A stretch of DNA of 64,000 bases. Source: Acidobacteria bacterium OLB17 (GTDB taxonomy: Bacteria; Acidobacteriota; Blastocatellia; Pyrinomonadales; Pyrinomonadaceae). The stretch covers positions 122,857 to 186,856 of the forward strand of contig LLEU01000030.1 of assembly GCA_001567505.1 (NCBI GenBank), given 5' to 3'. Numbering within the stretch: position 1 is the stretch's first letter; every line of letters begins with the position of its first letter. Below the pieces are notes generated by a model that did not search any database, was not told the DNA's origin, and saw nothing but the letters and a program-made list of their open reading frames with translations. Below are positions 19,231 through 27,755 of this stretch, piece after piece. The position numbers were made by a program, and so were the translations under genes.

Positions 19231-19698
19231 TTAATCCGCCCGAATGTCGCTCTTCCCGCCTGTCTTTTCAACAAGCCGGATGTCCGTGATGACGATATCG
19301 CGTTGGACGGCCTTAAGCATATCGTAGATCGTCAGCGCGGCAACGCTCACGGCTGTGAGGGCTTCCATCTCGACGCCGGTCTTGCCGCTCGTAACGGCCT
19401 CGGCCGTAAGCTCGATACCGTCTTCGACGATCACGGCCGTCACATCGGCCTTCGAAAGTGCTATCTGGTGGCACAACGGAATGAGCTCTGAGGTACGTTT
19501 TGCCGCCATGATCCCCGCGATGCGGGCGATCTCAAGCGGGTCGCCTTTCGGCGTCCTTTTTTCACCGATCGCCTTGAGAGTTTCAGCGTTGACGTGTACC
19601 TTCGCGGCGGCGACGGCACGGCGAACGGTGACGTCCTTCTGCGAGATATCGACCATCGAGATGCGGCCTTCTTCGTCGTAATGAGAGAGCTTTGTCAT
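19231..19698 (-). CDS. moaC: Cyclic pyranopterin monophosphate synthase
   Basis: MoaC rearranges the cyclic GTP intermediate made by MoaA into cPMP in molybdenum cofactor synthesis. At 155 residues it has the full family length. Signatures: [68 protein letters not shown] and the final [11 protein letters not shown] with catalytic lysines. It forms a gene run with a methyltransferase and moeA. Confidence 0.97.
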   Translation of the reverse strand: MTKLSHYDEEGRISMVDISQKDVTVRRAVAAAKVHVNAETLKAIGEKRTPKGDPLEIARIAGIMAAKRTSELIPLCHQIALSKADVTAVIVEDGIELTAEAVTSGKTGVEMEALTAVSVAALTIYDMLKAVQRDIVITDIRLVEKTGGKSDIRAD

Positions 19699-20437
19699 AT
19701 TTTTTGGCGACGAGGATCAAAGTATTCCCGCCTGTTAGCACTGCGTCGGAGTTCATCTCGTCGGTCCAGCGGTTTTTACGCTTTTCTCGGCTTGTGAACC
19801 TTGCAGCGAGCCTGATCGCGCCAACGATCGGCGCGAAAGCCCACATTCCTTTCTTTGCCGAATCCGCGTACGCCGCCGTCAGCTCAAAGCCCGCCTTTTC
19901 GAGCCAGTATCGCAGTTCGGCGTACCCGATCGGGTTTATATGGAAGGCGATCTCGTCCATTCCGCCCATTTCGTGACGCTGATGCACTCGGATCGCTTCC
20001 TTTGAGAGCGGTTTAAAGTGCGACGTGTATCCGAAGAAAAGCCATTTTAAGCGCTCCTCGATATTCATTATATTCGGGACGCTGACGATCGCGATGCCGC
20101 CGGGCTCAAGCACGCGTGCGAATTCCCGGATCGCATTCGCGGGATTCTCAATATGTTCGAGGCCTTCGACGCAGACGACCGTTGCGAACTCCGCATCGCC
20201 GAAAGGCAGTCTTGCATCGAGGTTGCCTTCGCGTATTTCGGTATCCGCAAGCTTGAAGATGCGCGGATAAAGGTCGCAGCAAACGACGTCAAGGCCGAGC
20301 TTTTTGATGCGAACTGCAAGGGCCCCTTCACCGGCGGGAACATCGAGAACGCGGCCAGTTCGTCCGGCCAGCAATTCTTCGACGCGGTCATAGATGCCGC
20401 TGTGTCCCATGGCCATGGGTTCGCCGTTCGCGGTCAT
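19583..20437 (-). CDS. Class I SAM methyltransferase within the moe/moa operon
   Basis: This Methyltransf_11-type protein carries [19 protein letters not shown] as motif [38 protein letters not shown] and an extended C-terminal part ([10 protein letters not shown]...[11 protein letters not shown]). The start ATG 20437 overlaps the moeA stop as ATGA. The fold ends at [10 protein letters not shown]. The remaining 40 or so residues are arginine-rich and run through the first 116 bases of moaC in another frame. One extra A in the A6 run at 19700-19705 would instead end the protein with TGA overlapping the moaC ATG. Substrate unknown. Confidence 0.75.
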   Translation of the reverse strand: MTANGEPMAMGHSGIYDRVEELLAGRTGRVLDVPAGEGALAVRIKKLGLDVVCCDLYPRIFKLADTEIREGNLDARLPFGDAEFATVVCVEGLEHIENPANAIREFARVLEPGGIAIVSVPNIMNIEERLKWLFFGYTSHFKPLSKEAIRVHQRHEMGGMDEIAFHINPIGYAELRYWLEKAGFELTAAYADSAKKGMWAFAPIVGAIRLAARFTSREKRKNRWTDEMNSDAVLTGGNTLILVAKKYDKALSLRRRRPHLDGRYLAEGRHRSPCRRRREGTRQR

Positions 20438-21638
20438 AGAAAAAGGATCGGCACGATGGTGCCTGCCTGAAGGTTCGAGCCCATTGCGAGGTCGATGAGA
20501 ACCTCCGCATTCGCAAAACTCACGAGGTCCGACGAGCCCTTGCCGCGGAGCGGAATAACGAACATCTTCCCGGAGCTGTCATCAACAAGACGGCCGGCGG
20601 TGAGCGTGCGGCGGTCTTTCGCAGCCTTTACCGAATCGGCAAGCCGCGCCGTCGAAGCGCGCAGTGCCGTGTGCTTTACGCCCTGCATCCCAACGATCGC
20701 CGCTCGAACAAAGAGCTGGAACGTCACGGCTGCCGAGACAGGATTCCCGGGCAAGGAGAAGATCAGCGTCTTGCCGAGCCATGCCGCAATTACGGGTTTT
20801 CCCGGCTTAAGGGCCACTTTCTCGAAGAATATCTCCGCCCCTAGTTCTTTTAGGGCAGCTTTGGCCAGGTCGTATTTGCCGACCGAAACTCCGCCCGTCG
20901 TGACCAGGATATCGCGCCGCGAATGACGCGGCGGAGCTGCTTTTTCAGCGATGCGAGGTCGTCCTTTGCGTTCGGGAATATCTCGACCGCCGCGCCGAAC
21001 GATGCTGCAAGCGCGGCAAGCGAGATCGAGTTCGAATTTCGTATTTGATCGCGGCCGGGCTTCTCTGAGATCTCGACGATCTCTGTACCGGTGCCGAAGA
21101 TCGCGACCTTCGGGCGTTTTGCGACACGCACCTTAGCGTAGCCGAATGCCGCGAGAGCGGCGATATTCTGCGGTGTGACCGCTTCACCGGCCCGGAACAG
21201 CCGTTTGCCTTTCTTTATCTCAGAACCTTTTTTGACTACCGACATTCCCCTCGGGGCGGAACTCAAGATCTTGACGAACTCGTCTTCATCCTGAAAGAAA
21301 CTTCGGGTCAATTCCACACGCTGCACCGTATCCGCACCGGCGGGAACGGGAGCTCCGGTCATTATACGAACAGCTTCGCCTCGGCGGAGCGTGTTGTGCC
21401 AACCGCGTCCGGCCGCGGATTCACCTACGATCTTGAGTGTTACGGGCGTTGTCGCGATGTCCTTTCCGGCGACGGCGAACCCGTCCATCATCGAACGGTC
21501 GAAAGGCGGCTGGTCGCCATCCGCACGGATATCTTCGGCAAGGATGCGGCCGACCGCGTCGAAAAGTTCCACGCGCTCACTGCCGAGCTGCGGAATGCTG
21601 CGATCTACGATCTTGAGGGCTTTATCGAGCGGGATCAT
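20434..21638 (-). CDS. moeA: Molybdopterin molybdotransferase MoeA (frameshifted in this sequence)
   Basis: MoeA inserts molybdate into adenylated molybdopterin. Two overlapping-frame pieces make one gene. The N-terminal part (21638 to about 20920) has QPPFDRSMMDGFAV, TGAPVPAGADTVQ and FGTGTEIVE; the C-terminal part resumes with the DILVTTGGVSVGKYD motif and ends LKPGKPVIAAWLGKTLIFSLPGNPVSA. A single missing base at about 20914-20920 breaks the frame; corrected, the protein is about 401 residues, the family norm. It is the first gene of the moeA-methyltransferase-moaC run. Confidence 0.92.
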
Positions 21639-21749
21639 TCAAGCGTTCACGGTTATATGCGCAGGCCAAAAAGTGATAATCTTTAGCTTTGCTCCCGTTG
21701 CGGAGAATCTTATCACAAACACTTATTTTGAGAGGAAGACCAAAAAATC

Positions 21750-22964
21750 GTGATCGATCTTGAACTTACCGAAGAACATTTAGCATTGCAGAACACGGTC
21801 CGTGAATTCTGTGCGGCCGAAGTCGAACCTTTTATCAAAGAATGGGATGAAAAGGCCCATTATGAGCCGAAGGTCTTTGAGACGATGAAGAAACTCGGCC
21901 TGATGGGCGTCTGCATCCCCGAAGAATACGGCGGTGCGGGCTTTGATTACGTCTCGCTCGGCCTTGTCTGCGAGGAACTTGAGGCCTGCGATACGTTCCT
22001 GCGCGTCGCGATGAGCGTACACGTCGGCTTGAACAGCCTGAGTATCTACTCCTGGGGAACCGAAGAGCAGAAGCAGAAGTATCTCGTCCCGCAGGCAAAG
22101 GGCGAGAAGCTCGCAACTTTCGGGCTTACGGAACCGAACGCCGGGAGCGATGTCGTCGGTATGCGCTCTACTGCCCGCCGCGACGGCGACGATTGGATCC
22201 TGAACGGCGAGAAAATGTGGATCTCGCTGGCCGACCTCGCCGACAACTTCCTTTTCTTCTGCTGGACGGATCCGGAAAAGCAAAAGGCACGCGACCACAG
22301 CGGCATCTCATGTTTTATTGTCGAACGATCGATGCCTGGATTCTCAAGCGGCACGATCCACGGCAAACTCGGCATTCGTGCCGGGAACACGGGCTTTTTC
22401 TCGCTTCAGGACGTACGCGTTCCCCAAGCGAATATGCTCGGCCAGGAAGGCGAAGGCTTCAAGATCGCGATGTTCGCCCTTGAGAACGGCCGCTACACGG
22501 TCGCAAGCGGTGCGACGGGCGTCATTAGGGCATCACGTGACGCTTCGATCGCGTATGCTAACACGCGTGAAGTTCAGGGCCAGAAGATCGCGAATTTCCA
22601 GCTCGTAAAGCAAAAGATCGCCAATATGGAGGCAGACTATGAGATGTCGCACCTGCTCTGGCTTAAATGCGGCTATCTTAAGAACGCCGGCCTGCCTTCC
22701 GGAAAGGCGGCTTCAATGGCAAAATGGCAGGCGACAACGCGAAGCGAGAAAGCGGCGTCGATGGCGATCGAGGTCCACGGTGCGAACGGCTATACGAACG
22801 ACTATCCGGTCGAGCGTTACCTAAGGAATTGCAAGGCGGCCGTTATCTACGAAGGGACCCGCGACATTCACACGCTTATGCAGGCTGATTGGGCACTCGG
22901 GCTTAAGAAAGAGAAGCGTGCACGCGTGACGCTCCCGCCCTACAAGGCATCCGCGGCTGCCTAG
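21750..22964 (+). CDS. Acyl-CoA dehydrogenase, glutaryl-CoA-dehydrogenase-like
   Basis: This is a 404-residue flavoenzyme starting with GTG at 21750. Family features: the helical N-terminal domain, TFGLTEPNAGSDVVGM and the FAD-binding WISLAD segment in the beta domain, LGIRAGNTGFFSLQDVRVP, the C-terminal EVHGANGYTNDYPVERYLRN, and the catalytic glutamate in YEGTRDIHTL. The YEGTxDIH form is the one seen in glutaryl-CoA dehydrogenases, but substrate cannot be fixed from sequence alone. It precedes cutA by about 16 bases. Confidence 0.92.
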   Translation: MIDLELTEEHLALQNTVREFCAAEVEPFIKEWDEKAHYEPKVFETMKKLGLMGVCIPEEYGGAGFDYVSLGLVCEELEACDTFLRVAMSVHVGLNSLSIYSWGTEEQKQKYLVPQAKGEKLATFGLTEPNAGSDVVGMRSTARRDGDDWILNGEKMWISLADLADNFLFFCWTDPEKQKARDHSGISCFIVERSMPGFSSGTIHGKLGIRAGNTGFFSLQDVRVPQANMLGQEGEGFKIAMFALENGRYTVASGATGVIRASRDASIAYANTREVQGQKIANFQLVKQKIANMEADYEMSHLLWLKCGYLKNAGLPSGKAASMAKWQATTRSEKAASMAIEVHGANGYTNDYPVERYLRNCKAAVIYEGTRDIHTLMQADWALGLKKEKRARVTLPPYKASAAA

Positions 22965-22980
22965 AGAAGCCGACTCAAAT

Positions 22981-23298
22981 ATGACCGTAATTGTCGCAAT
23001 GACGACCGTCGATGAGCGAGAAGCAGGCGAAAAGCTTGCTTCCGCTCTCGTCGATGGGAAGGTCGCAGCGTGTGTGCAGATCCTGCCTCAGATGACGTCC
23101 GTCTATCGCTGGGAAGGCGAGGTGCGGAAGGAGACGGAACATCTTCTCCTCATAAAGACCACATCTGACAAATGGCAGAGCCTGTCGGGCCTTGTCAACG
23201 AACTCCATCCATACGACGTACCCGAACTCGTCGCGATCGACGTGTCGAATGTCGCGCCCGAGTATCAAAAATGGCTCGGCGAACAAACGGCCGACTAG
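22981..23298 (+). CDS. cutA: Divalent-cation tolerance protein CutA
   Basis: This 105-residue CutA is a small trimeric ferredoxin-like protein linked to copper and divalent cation tolerance. Conserved pieces: TTVDEREAGEKLASALVDGKVAACVQI, SVYRWEGEVRKETEHLLLIKTT, and HPYDVPELVAIDV near the end. Its TAG overlaps the stop of the convergent LOG gene (CTAG at 23295-23298). Confidence 0.95.
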   Translation: MTVIVAMTTVDEREAGEKLASALVDGKVAACVQILPQMTSVYRWEGEVRKETEHLLLIKTTSDKWQSLSGLVNELHPYDVPELVAIDVSNVAPEYQKWLGEQTAD

Positions 23299-24134
23299 GT
23301 CTTTCCGTTGCCGTTCCCATTACCATTCCCGTTCCCATTCCCGTTTGTGGCGGCGGTGCAGGTCTCAATAATGAAATCGACCGTGTCCTTCGGCGAGTCG
23401 GTCAGGTACATCAGGCCGAGATCGTCCGGATTGATCATCTTCTCGTTCAGCATCGTGGACGTCAGCCATTGAAGCAGGCCACGCCAATACTGAGAGCCGA
23501 AAAGTACGACCGGGAAGTTTCTGATCTTCCGCGTTTGTATCAGCGTTAACGGTTCAAAAAGCTCGTCCATCGTCCCGTAACCGCCGGGAAAGATAACGTA
23601 AGCGTTGCTGTACTTAATGAACATCGTCTTGCGGACGAAAAAGTATTTGAAGCTGAGCGAGCGATTCTGATACGGGTTCGGCATCTGCTCCATCGGGAGC
23701 TCGATGTTGCAGCCGATCGACGTTCCGCCGGCGTCCATCGCGCCGCGATTTCCCGCCTCCATGATGCCCGGCCCACCTCCCGTAATAACGTCAAACCCGG
23801 CCTCGCCCAAAAGACGGCCGGTCTCGCGTGCCATTTTGTAGTAATGATCCTTCGGTTTTGTGCGTGCCGAACCGAAGATCGAGACGCCGCGCGTAACCGT
23901 CGCGAGGTCGTCGAAACCGCTTACGAATTCGCTCGCGATCCTAAGAACGCGCCAGGAATCCGAGGTCTTGTAATCGTCGTCCGGTTCCGGCGAGCGAAGG
24001 AGCACTTCGTCGTCCGTGAGCCGCCAATAGCCTTGCTCTTCGTTCTGTTTGATCGCCTCGGCGACGGTTTCCGGCTCCGGGGTCATCTTGCGCAAGGGCC
24101 TAGAACTTTTGTTTTTGCCTGTTGTTTGTGCCAT
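23295..24134 (-). CDS. LOG family (TIGR00730) Rossmann-fold protein
   Basis: This 279-residue protein carries the LOG motifs GGGPGIMEAGNRGAMDAGG and PGGYGTMDELFEPLTLIQT. Active LOG enzymes release cytokinin base from the riboside monophosphate or act on AMP-like nucleotides; the bacterial physiological role is often unclear. The N-terminal 80 residues are polar and the C-terminus is a low-complexity glycine-asparagine tail (about seven GN units after residue 262) ending GKT. The start ATG 24134 is clear. Confidence 0.9.
   Translation of the reverse strand: MAQTTGKNKSSRPLRKMTPEPETVAEAIKQNEEQGYWRLTDDEVLLRSPEPDDDYKTSDSWRVLRIASEFVSGFDDLATVTRGVSIFGSARTKPKDHYYKMARETGRLLGEAGFDVITGGGPGIMEAGNRGAMDAGGTSIGCNIELPMEQMPNPYQNRSLSFKYFFVRKTMFIKYSNAYVIFPGGYGTMDELFEPLTLIQTRKIRNFPVVLFGSQYWRGLLQWLTSTMLNEKMINPDDLGLMYLTDSPKDTVDFIIETCTAATNGNGNGNGNGNGNGKT
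23302..23346. repeat. Short hexanucleotide repeat encoding a Gly-Asn tail
   Basis: About seven imperfect copies of a six-base unit (CGTTCC or CATTCC on the plus strand) encode the alternating Gly-Asn tail of the LOG protein. Copy number may vary between strains because the unit is in frame. Confidence 0.75.
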
Positions 24135-24140
24135 TTATCG

Positions 24141-24905
24141 TTACACGCCCATAATGTTATAACCGCAGTCCACATAGATCGTCTCGCCCGTGATGCCGCT
24201 CGAAAGATCGCTAGCGAGGAACATCGCGGTCGAACCGACCTCGGCCGCCGTCACGTTCCGTTTGAGCGGAGAACGCTCACCGACGTATCCGAGAAGCGAG
24301 CCCATACCGCGAACTCCGCGAGCCGAGAGCGTGTTGATCGGCCCGGCGGAGATCGCGTTGACGCGAATGTTGTTCTTTCCGAGGTCGGCCGCAAGATAAC
24401 GCGTCGAGGCTTCAAGCGCTGCCTTTGCGACGCCCATCACGTTGTAATTCATTACGACCTTCTCGGCGCCGTAATAGCTCATCGTTACGATGCTGCCGCC
24501 ATCGGTCATAAGAGGCGAGGCCGCGAGGGCGACCTGCGTCAACGAGAAGGCGCTGATCTCGAGCGCCGTGCGGAAGGCCTCGCGGGTGGTGGTAACGAAC
24601 TCACCCTCAAGAGCTTCCTTTGGAGCAAAGGCGATCGAATGGATCAGAAAATCGAGCTTTCCGTATTTTGCCTTGACGGCGTCGAAGGCGGCATCGACCT
24701 GAGCCTGATCGCTTACGTCGCAGGGCACAACGAGGGGATCGTTCAGCGTTCCCGAGAGCTCTTCGACCGATTCTTTCAGGCGTTCGGCCTGGTATGTGAA
24801 CGCCATCCTTGCGCCTTGTTCGGCGCATGCCGACGCACACGCCCAAGCGATCGAACGCTTGTTCGCGACGCCAAAGATCATTCCCACTTTATCTTGAAGC
24901 AGCAT
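24141..24905 (-). CDS. fabI: Enoyl-[acyl-carrier-protein] reductase (NADH), FabI type
   Basis: FabI performs the last step of each fatty acid elongation cycle. The 254-residue protein has the SDR-type nucleotide site GVANKRSIAWACA, HSIAFAPKEALEG, the catalytic pair in YNVMGVAK (Tyr-x6-Lys), KNNIRVNAISAGPI and the C-terminal GITGETIYVDCGYNIMG. A good ribosome site (GGAG, 7-base spacer) precedes ATG 24905. It is 6 bases before the LOG gene start in the same direction. Confidence 0.97.
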   Translation of the reverse strand: MLLQDKVGMIFGVANKRSIAWACASACAEQGARMAFTYQAERLKESVEELSGTLNDPLVVPCDVSDQAQVDAAFDAVKAKYGKLDFLIHSIAFAPKEALEGEFVTTTREAFRTALEISAFSLTQVALAASPLMTDGGSIVTMSYYGAEKVVMNYNVMGVAKAALEASTRYLAADLGKNNIRVNAISAGPINTLSARGVRGMGSLLGYVGERSPLKRNVTAAEVGSTAMFLASDLSSGITGETIYVDCGYNIMGV

Positions 24906-24926
24906 ATTTCTTCTCCACCAATTCGC

Positions 24927-25466
24927 CTATTGCTCGGCAATATAAAGCTTTTGCAGGAGCTCGAAATCGAGCATCCTGATATCTACATCGACCGGGGTCT
25001 CATTAAAACGCTGTGCCTTCAGGACGTTGCGGAGCGTCATCTGCTCGCTTTCGGTCAACTGCGTTACGAGCACGATCATAAGCCGTAATCGAAGTCGGCT
25101 TTTCATCGCCTGCAGGCCGTGTTTTGCGGTCGCGATCTTCTTCATTATCGCTCGCGTGCGCTCGGGCCTTAGGTCGGGCCGAACGAGAAACGCGACCTCT
25201 ACGCACGTTATCAGGTCGCGGTCGACGAGGATGCCGTCAAAGTTTGCACCGCCAACGCTTACGTGCCGCATCAACGGCAGGCTCTCTTCCTGCTGTATCT
25301 GCCGAAGAGCGAGATCCTCCGCGACAATGAACGCCGAAAGGAGATCGGTGAGCTGGTCGTCATCGACCTCAAGGAGCCGTGCGAGTTCGCGGACCTCTAC
25401 ATTGACGCTCTGCCTTTGCACCTCGGTCGCGGCAGTGTCCCAGCGTACAAAAACGCCGATCGTCAA
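24927..25466 (-). CDS. Unknown soluble domain, probably the C-terminal part of the 25369-25689 protein
   Basis: I do not recognise the family. The 179-residue product has a helical first half (VNVEVRELARLLEVDDDQLTDLLSAF) and an alpha/beta second half with NFDGILVDRDLITCVEVAFL. That segment looks like a degenerate restriction-endonuclease-like core (weak, inferred). The ORF would begin at TTG 25466 without a visible ribosome site. The upstream codons in this frame are sensible (LPHSVGSRP), and the neighbouring membrane ORF loses sense at the same point. A single-base frameshift joining the two into a protein of about 253 residues is likely. Confidence 0.55.
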   Translation of the reverse strand: MTIGVFVRWDTAATEVQRQSVNVEVRELARLLEVDDDQLTDLLSAFIVAEDLALRQIQQEESLPLMRHVSVGGANFDGILVDRDLITCVEVAFLVRPDLRPERTRAIMKKIATAKHGLQAMKSRLRLRLMIVLVTQLTESEQMTLRNVLKAQRFNETPVDVDIRMLDFELLQKLYIAEQ

Positions 25467-25689
25467 CGGCCGCGAGCCGACGCTGTGAGGCAGTGTGCAT
25501 CAACACGATCAAACCGAAGATGCCGAGCGAGGCCGCAAAGATCAGCGCCAAAAGCCAAAGCGACCACTGAATGCTCAGTACAAGGCCGACGGCCAAAACC
25601 GCCGCCAAGATCACGCCGACGATGACAAACGGCCAGTTCGTTCGCGGCTTTTCGAGCCTCGAAAATGGATTGTCGGCCTGTTTTGCCAT
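25369..25689 (-). CDS. Small two-helix membrane protein, probably the N-terminus of a frameshifted gene
   Basis: ATG 25689 opens a protein with a polar leader (AKQADNPFSRLEKPR) and two membrane helices at about residues 20-40 and 43-66. After LIVLMHTAS the sequence turns arginine- and cysteine-rich with no fold-like pattern, while another frame carries the soluble domain of 24927-25466. The overlap is about 98 bases. I treat it as the first part of one disrupted gene; two separate overlapping genes are the alternative. Confidence 0.55.
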   Translation of the reverse strand: MAKQADNPFSRLEKPRTNWPFVIVGVILAAVLAVGLVLSIQWSLWLLALIFAASLGIFGLIVLMHTASQRRLAAVDDRRFCTLGHCRDRGAKAERQCRGPRTRTAP

Positions 25690-25710
25690 CGCAAGTTCGT
25701 CTTAAAAGGC

Positions 25711-26646
25711 TTAAGCGGAGACCGCTTTCTCAAACGGGATGTCGTCAAAATCCGTCATCGTCTTGAAGGCCTTGAAGCGTTCGTTGATCTCCGGATAGGT
25801 GAGTGCATCGACGCGCTCGGTCCCGAATTTTTCCACGTTAAAGGAGGCCATCACCGAACCGTAAACCATTGCGCGCCGCAGCACCGCATCGGTGATCTCG
25901 TTCTGCGCCGAAATATAGCCCATAAAGCCGCCTGCAAAGGTGTCGCCTGCGCCCGTCGGGTCGAAAACGCTTTCGAGCGGATACGCCGGCGCCGAAAAGA
26001 AGCCCTCGGCGGTGAAGAGCGTCGCGCCGTATTCGCCGCGTTTGATGACGAGAGCTTTAAGCCCGAGGCCCAGCAATGCCTTCGCGGCCTTGTGGATATT
26101 CGGTTCGTCCGTAAGTTGGCGGGCTTCGGCGTCGTTGATGATCATACAATCGACGACCTTCACGGTCTCGAGCAGAGCATCCTTCATCGACGATATCCAG
26201 AAGTTCATCGTGTCCATTGCCACGAACTTCGCATCGGTGCATTGCTCACGAACCTGCTTCTGCAGCGTGGGAAGAATATTCGCAAGGAAAAGGAAGTCCG
26301 CGGTGCTGGAATTCCGGCTCAGCTTCGGCTCAAAGGTCTCGAATACATTCAGTTGAGTGTCGAGCGTGTGCGCGACGTTCATATCGTATTCGTAGCGTCC
26401 ACGCCAAAAGAACGTCTTCCCGTCGGCCACGACCTGAATGTCGTCGGTATTGATGTTATGCCGCTGAAAGAGAGCCCATTCGGCGTCCGTGAAATCGCCG
26501 CCGACAACGCCGACCGCGTTCACATCGGTAAAGAAGCTCGCCGAAAGCCCGAAGTGCGTCGCCGCACCGCCGAGGATCTTATCGCGCGACCCGAACGGCG
26601 TTTCAAGAGCATCGAACGCCACCGAACCTACAACTGTTAAACTCAT
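25711..26646 (-). CDS. PfkB-family carbohydrate/nucleoside kinase
   Basis: This 311-residue ribokinase-fold enzyme has GGAATHFGLSASFF near residue 26, INDAEARQLTDEP, VIKRGEYGATLF and the PfkB signature DPTGAGDTFAGGFMGY with the catalytic aspartate. The N-terminus (MSLTVVGSVAFDALETPFG) is like kinases that accept sugars or nucleosides; the true substrate is not evident. Its start is 99 bases from the next upstream gene on the same strand, with a small hairpin between. Confidence 0.9.
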   Translation of the reverse strand: MSLTVVGSVAFDALETPFGSRDKILGGAATHFGLSASFFTDVNAVGVVGGDFTDAEWALFQRHNINTDDIQVVADGKTFFWRGRYEYDMNVAHTLDTQLNVFETFEPKLSRNSSTADFLFLANILPTLQKQVREQCTDAKFVAMDTMNFWISSMKDALLETVKVVDCMIINDAEARQLTDEPNIHKAAKALLGLGLKALVIKRGEYGATLFTAEGFFSAPAYPLESVFDPTGAGDTFAGGFMGYISAQNEITDAVLRRAMVYGSVMASFNVEKFGTERVDALTYPEINERFKAFKTMTDFDDIPFEKAVSA

Positions 26647-26700
26647 CTAAAAGATCGTCTCCAAAATAGAAGTATTTTATATCGAAGACACTATTCTACA

Positions 26701-26720
26701 CGCGAAAGCCGAGTTTCGCG
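26701..26720. other. Perfect 7-bp inverted repeat upstream of the PfkB gene
   Basis: CGCGAAA and TTTCGCG flank a six-base loop. No T-run follows on the minus strand. A TAGAAT lies just downstream in the direction of the kinase gene, so it could be an operator or a leader hairpin rather than a terminator. Confidence 0.4.
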
Positions 26721-26745
26721 ATTATGAAGGCAGGTTTTTGGCGGG

Positions 26746-27216
26746 TCAATTCGTTCCTTTCGCTTCGCTCTCTTCGATATCTTTGAGTGCCTTTTTGGCA
26801 TCCTCGACGAACTTGCTCTGCGGATACTTGTCGATGAGCATAGATAAGAAGGCTTTTGCGTCGATCAGGAGCCTTTCGTGGGCGAAACGTTCCTGGTCGC
26901 GTTTTGACTTCGGATCGACCTTTTGCTTGCCCTTGTTCTCGGAGAGATAAAAGCTGCTGAGGCCCGCGATATACAGGAACTCATCCATCTTCGAGAATTC
27001 AGGATACGCCGCAAATGTCTCGTCAAAGCGAAGCAGCACCTGCTTGTACGCCTGCTTTAACGGCGTGAATGCCTGCTTTGCGACGTCCAGGTTATGCTTT
27101 GCGTCGGCCTCCATGACAGGATCACGCTGCACGGCCGGCGTCGGGTTCCGCTGCGCAAGGCCCGGAGCTGTCGAGAGAACGATCAAGAGTGAGATAAAAA
27201 TGACTTTGCGTGACAT
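26746..27216 (-). CDS. Exported helical (TPR/BamD-like) protein
   Basis: From ATG 27216 the protein is 156 residues with a Sec signal (KVIFISLLIVLSTAPGLAQ). The mature part is entirely helical: AKQAFTPLKQAYKQVLLRFDETFAAYP, a second repeat with FLYIAGLSSFYLSENKG, and a BamD-like AKAFLSMLIDKYPQSKFVEDAKKALKDIEE at the end. The KYPxSxFxxDA motif is typical of TPR proteins of the outer-membrane assembly type, but the protein is too short for BamD. The longer start at 27255 would bury the signal. Confidence 0.7.
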   Translation of the reverse strand: MSRKVIFISLLIVLSTAPGLAQRNPTPAVQRDPVMEADAKHNLDVAKQAFTPLKQAYKQVLLRFDETFAAYPEFSKMDEFLYIAGLSSFYLSENKGKQKVDPKSKRDQERFAHERLLIDAKAFLSMLIDKYPQSKFVEDAKKALKDIEESEAKGTN

Positions 27217-27274
27217 ATCGACTATGGATGCGAAACCAGCCAAAACAGTTTGCATCCGATGTTAGCGGCCTCGT

Positions 27275-27526
27275 CTATTTCTTCTTCTTGGAAAGAGCTT
27301 TAGGCTTCTTTTTGCCTTGCTTCTCGAGTTCAAGTTGCAAGAGGAGTTTCTCCCGCTCGAAAGCCTCGTTCTCACGAAGACGTTTAATCTCAAACGCAAG
27401 CTTTTCAACCAATATCATCAGCTCTTCGTTCCGTTTTCTCAATTCCCGAATATCGTCAGAATTTCGGCGTGTTAATTCGCCGGAAAGGATGAGGTCCTTT
27501 ACGGCGCTTAAGAACTTTTCCCACAT
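27275..27526 (-). CDS. Small coiled-coil protein
   Basis: This is an 83-residue charged protein of unknown function. After an amphipathic start (WEKFLSAVKDLILSGEL), the middle (ELRKRNEELMILVEKLAFEIKRLRENEAF) has clear heptads of leucine and isoleucine. The end is lysine-rich (KKPKALSKKKK). ATG follows the stop of the 66-residue gene directly (TAAATG), so the two are coupled and may make partner proteins. Confidence 0.65.
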   Translation of the reverse strand: MWEKFLSAVKDLILSGELTRRNSDDIRELRKRNEELMILVEKLAFEIKRLRENEAFEREKLLLQLELEKQGKKKPKALSKKKK

Positions 27527-27727
27527 TTAGTATCTGGAAAGTGATTCTACTGCTTTCCGGGCCTTGTTGAACGCCACTTCGTTCGATCGCTTTAATTTAT
27601 TGATATCTTTGTAGATCTCAAGCGTCGCACGATTATTCTCCCGAAGCTGCTTGAGCAGCTGATCGAGCTTCTTCGAGATGCGAACGTCTTTTGTTTTAGA
27701 AAGTGTGGGGTTAAGTGTTCGACTCAT
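27527..27727 (-). CDS. Small coiled-coil protein
   Basis: This is a 66-residue basic helical protein of unknown function. The core (ISKKLDQLLKQLRENNRATLEIYKDINKLK) has coiled-coil heptads. It stands directly before the 83-residue coiled-coil gene and about 30 bases after mtnP in the same direction. Small size and strand consistency make it a likely real gene; no family recognised. Confidence 0.6.
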   Translation of the reverse strand: MSRTLNPTLSKTKDVRISKKLDQLLKQLRENNRATLEIYKDINKLKRSNEVAFNKARKAVESLSRY

Positions 27728-27755
27728 AAAATTTCATCCTCATAACCAAATAGTA

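Noticed and set aside
23844..25088. 414-codon plus-strand frame across the LOG and fabI genes
   Set aside because: Antisense to two well-supported genes; no fold-like pattern.
25495..26640. 381-codon plus-strand frame opposite the PfkB kinase
   Set aside because: Antisense shadow in a codon-biased gene; the kinase signature lies on the minus strand.
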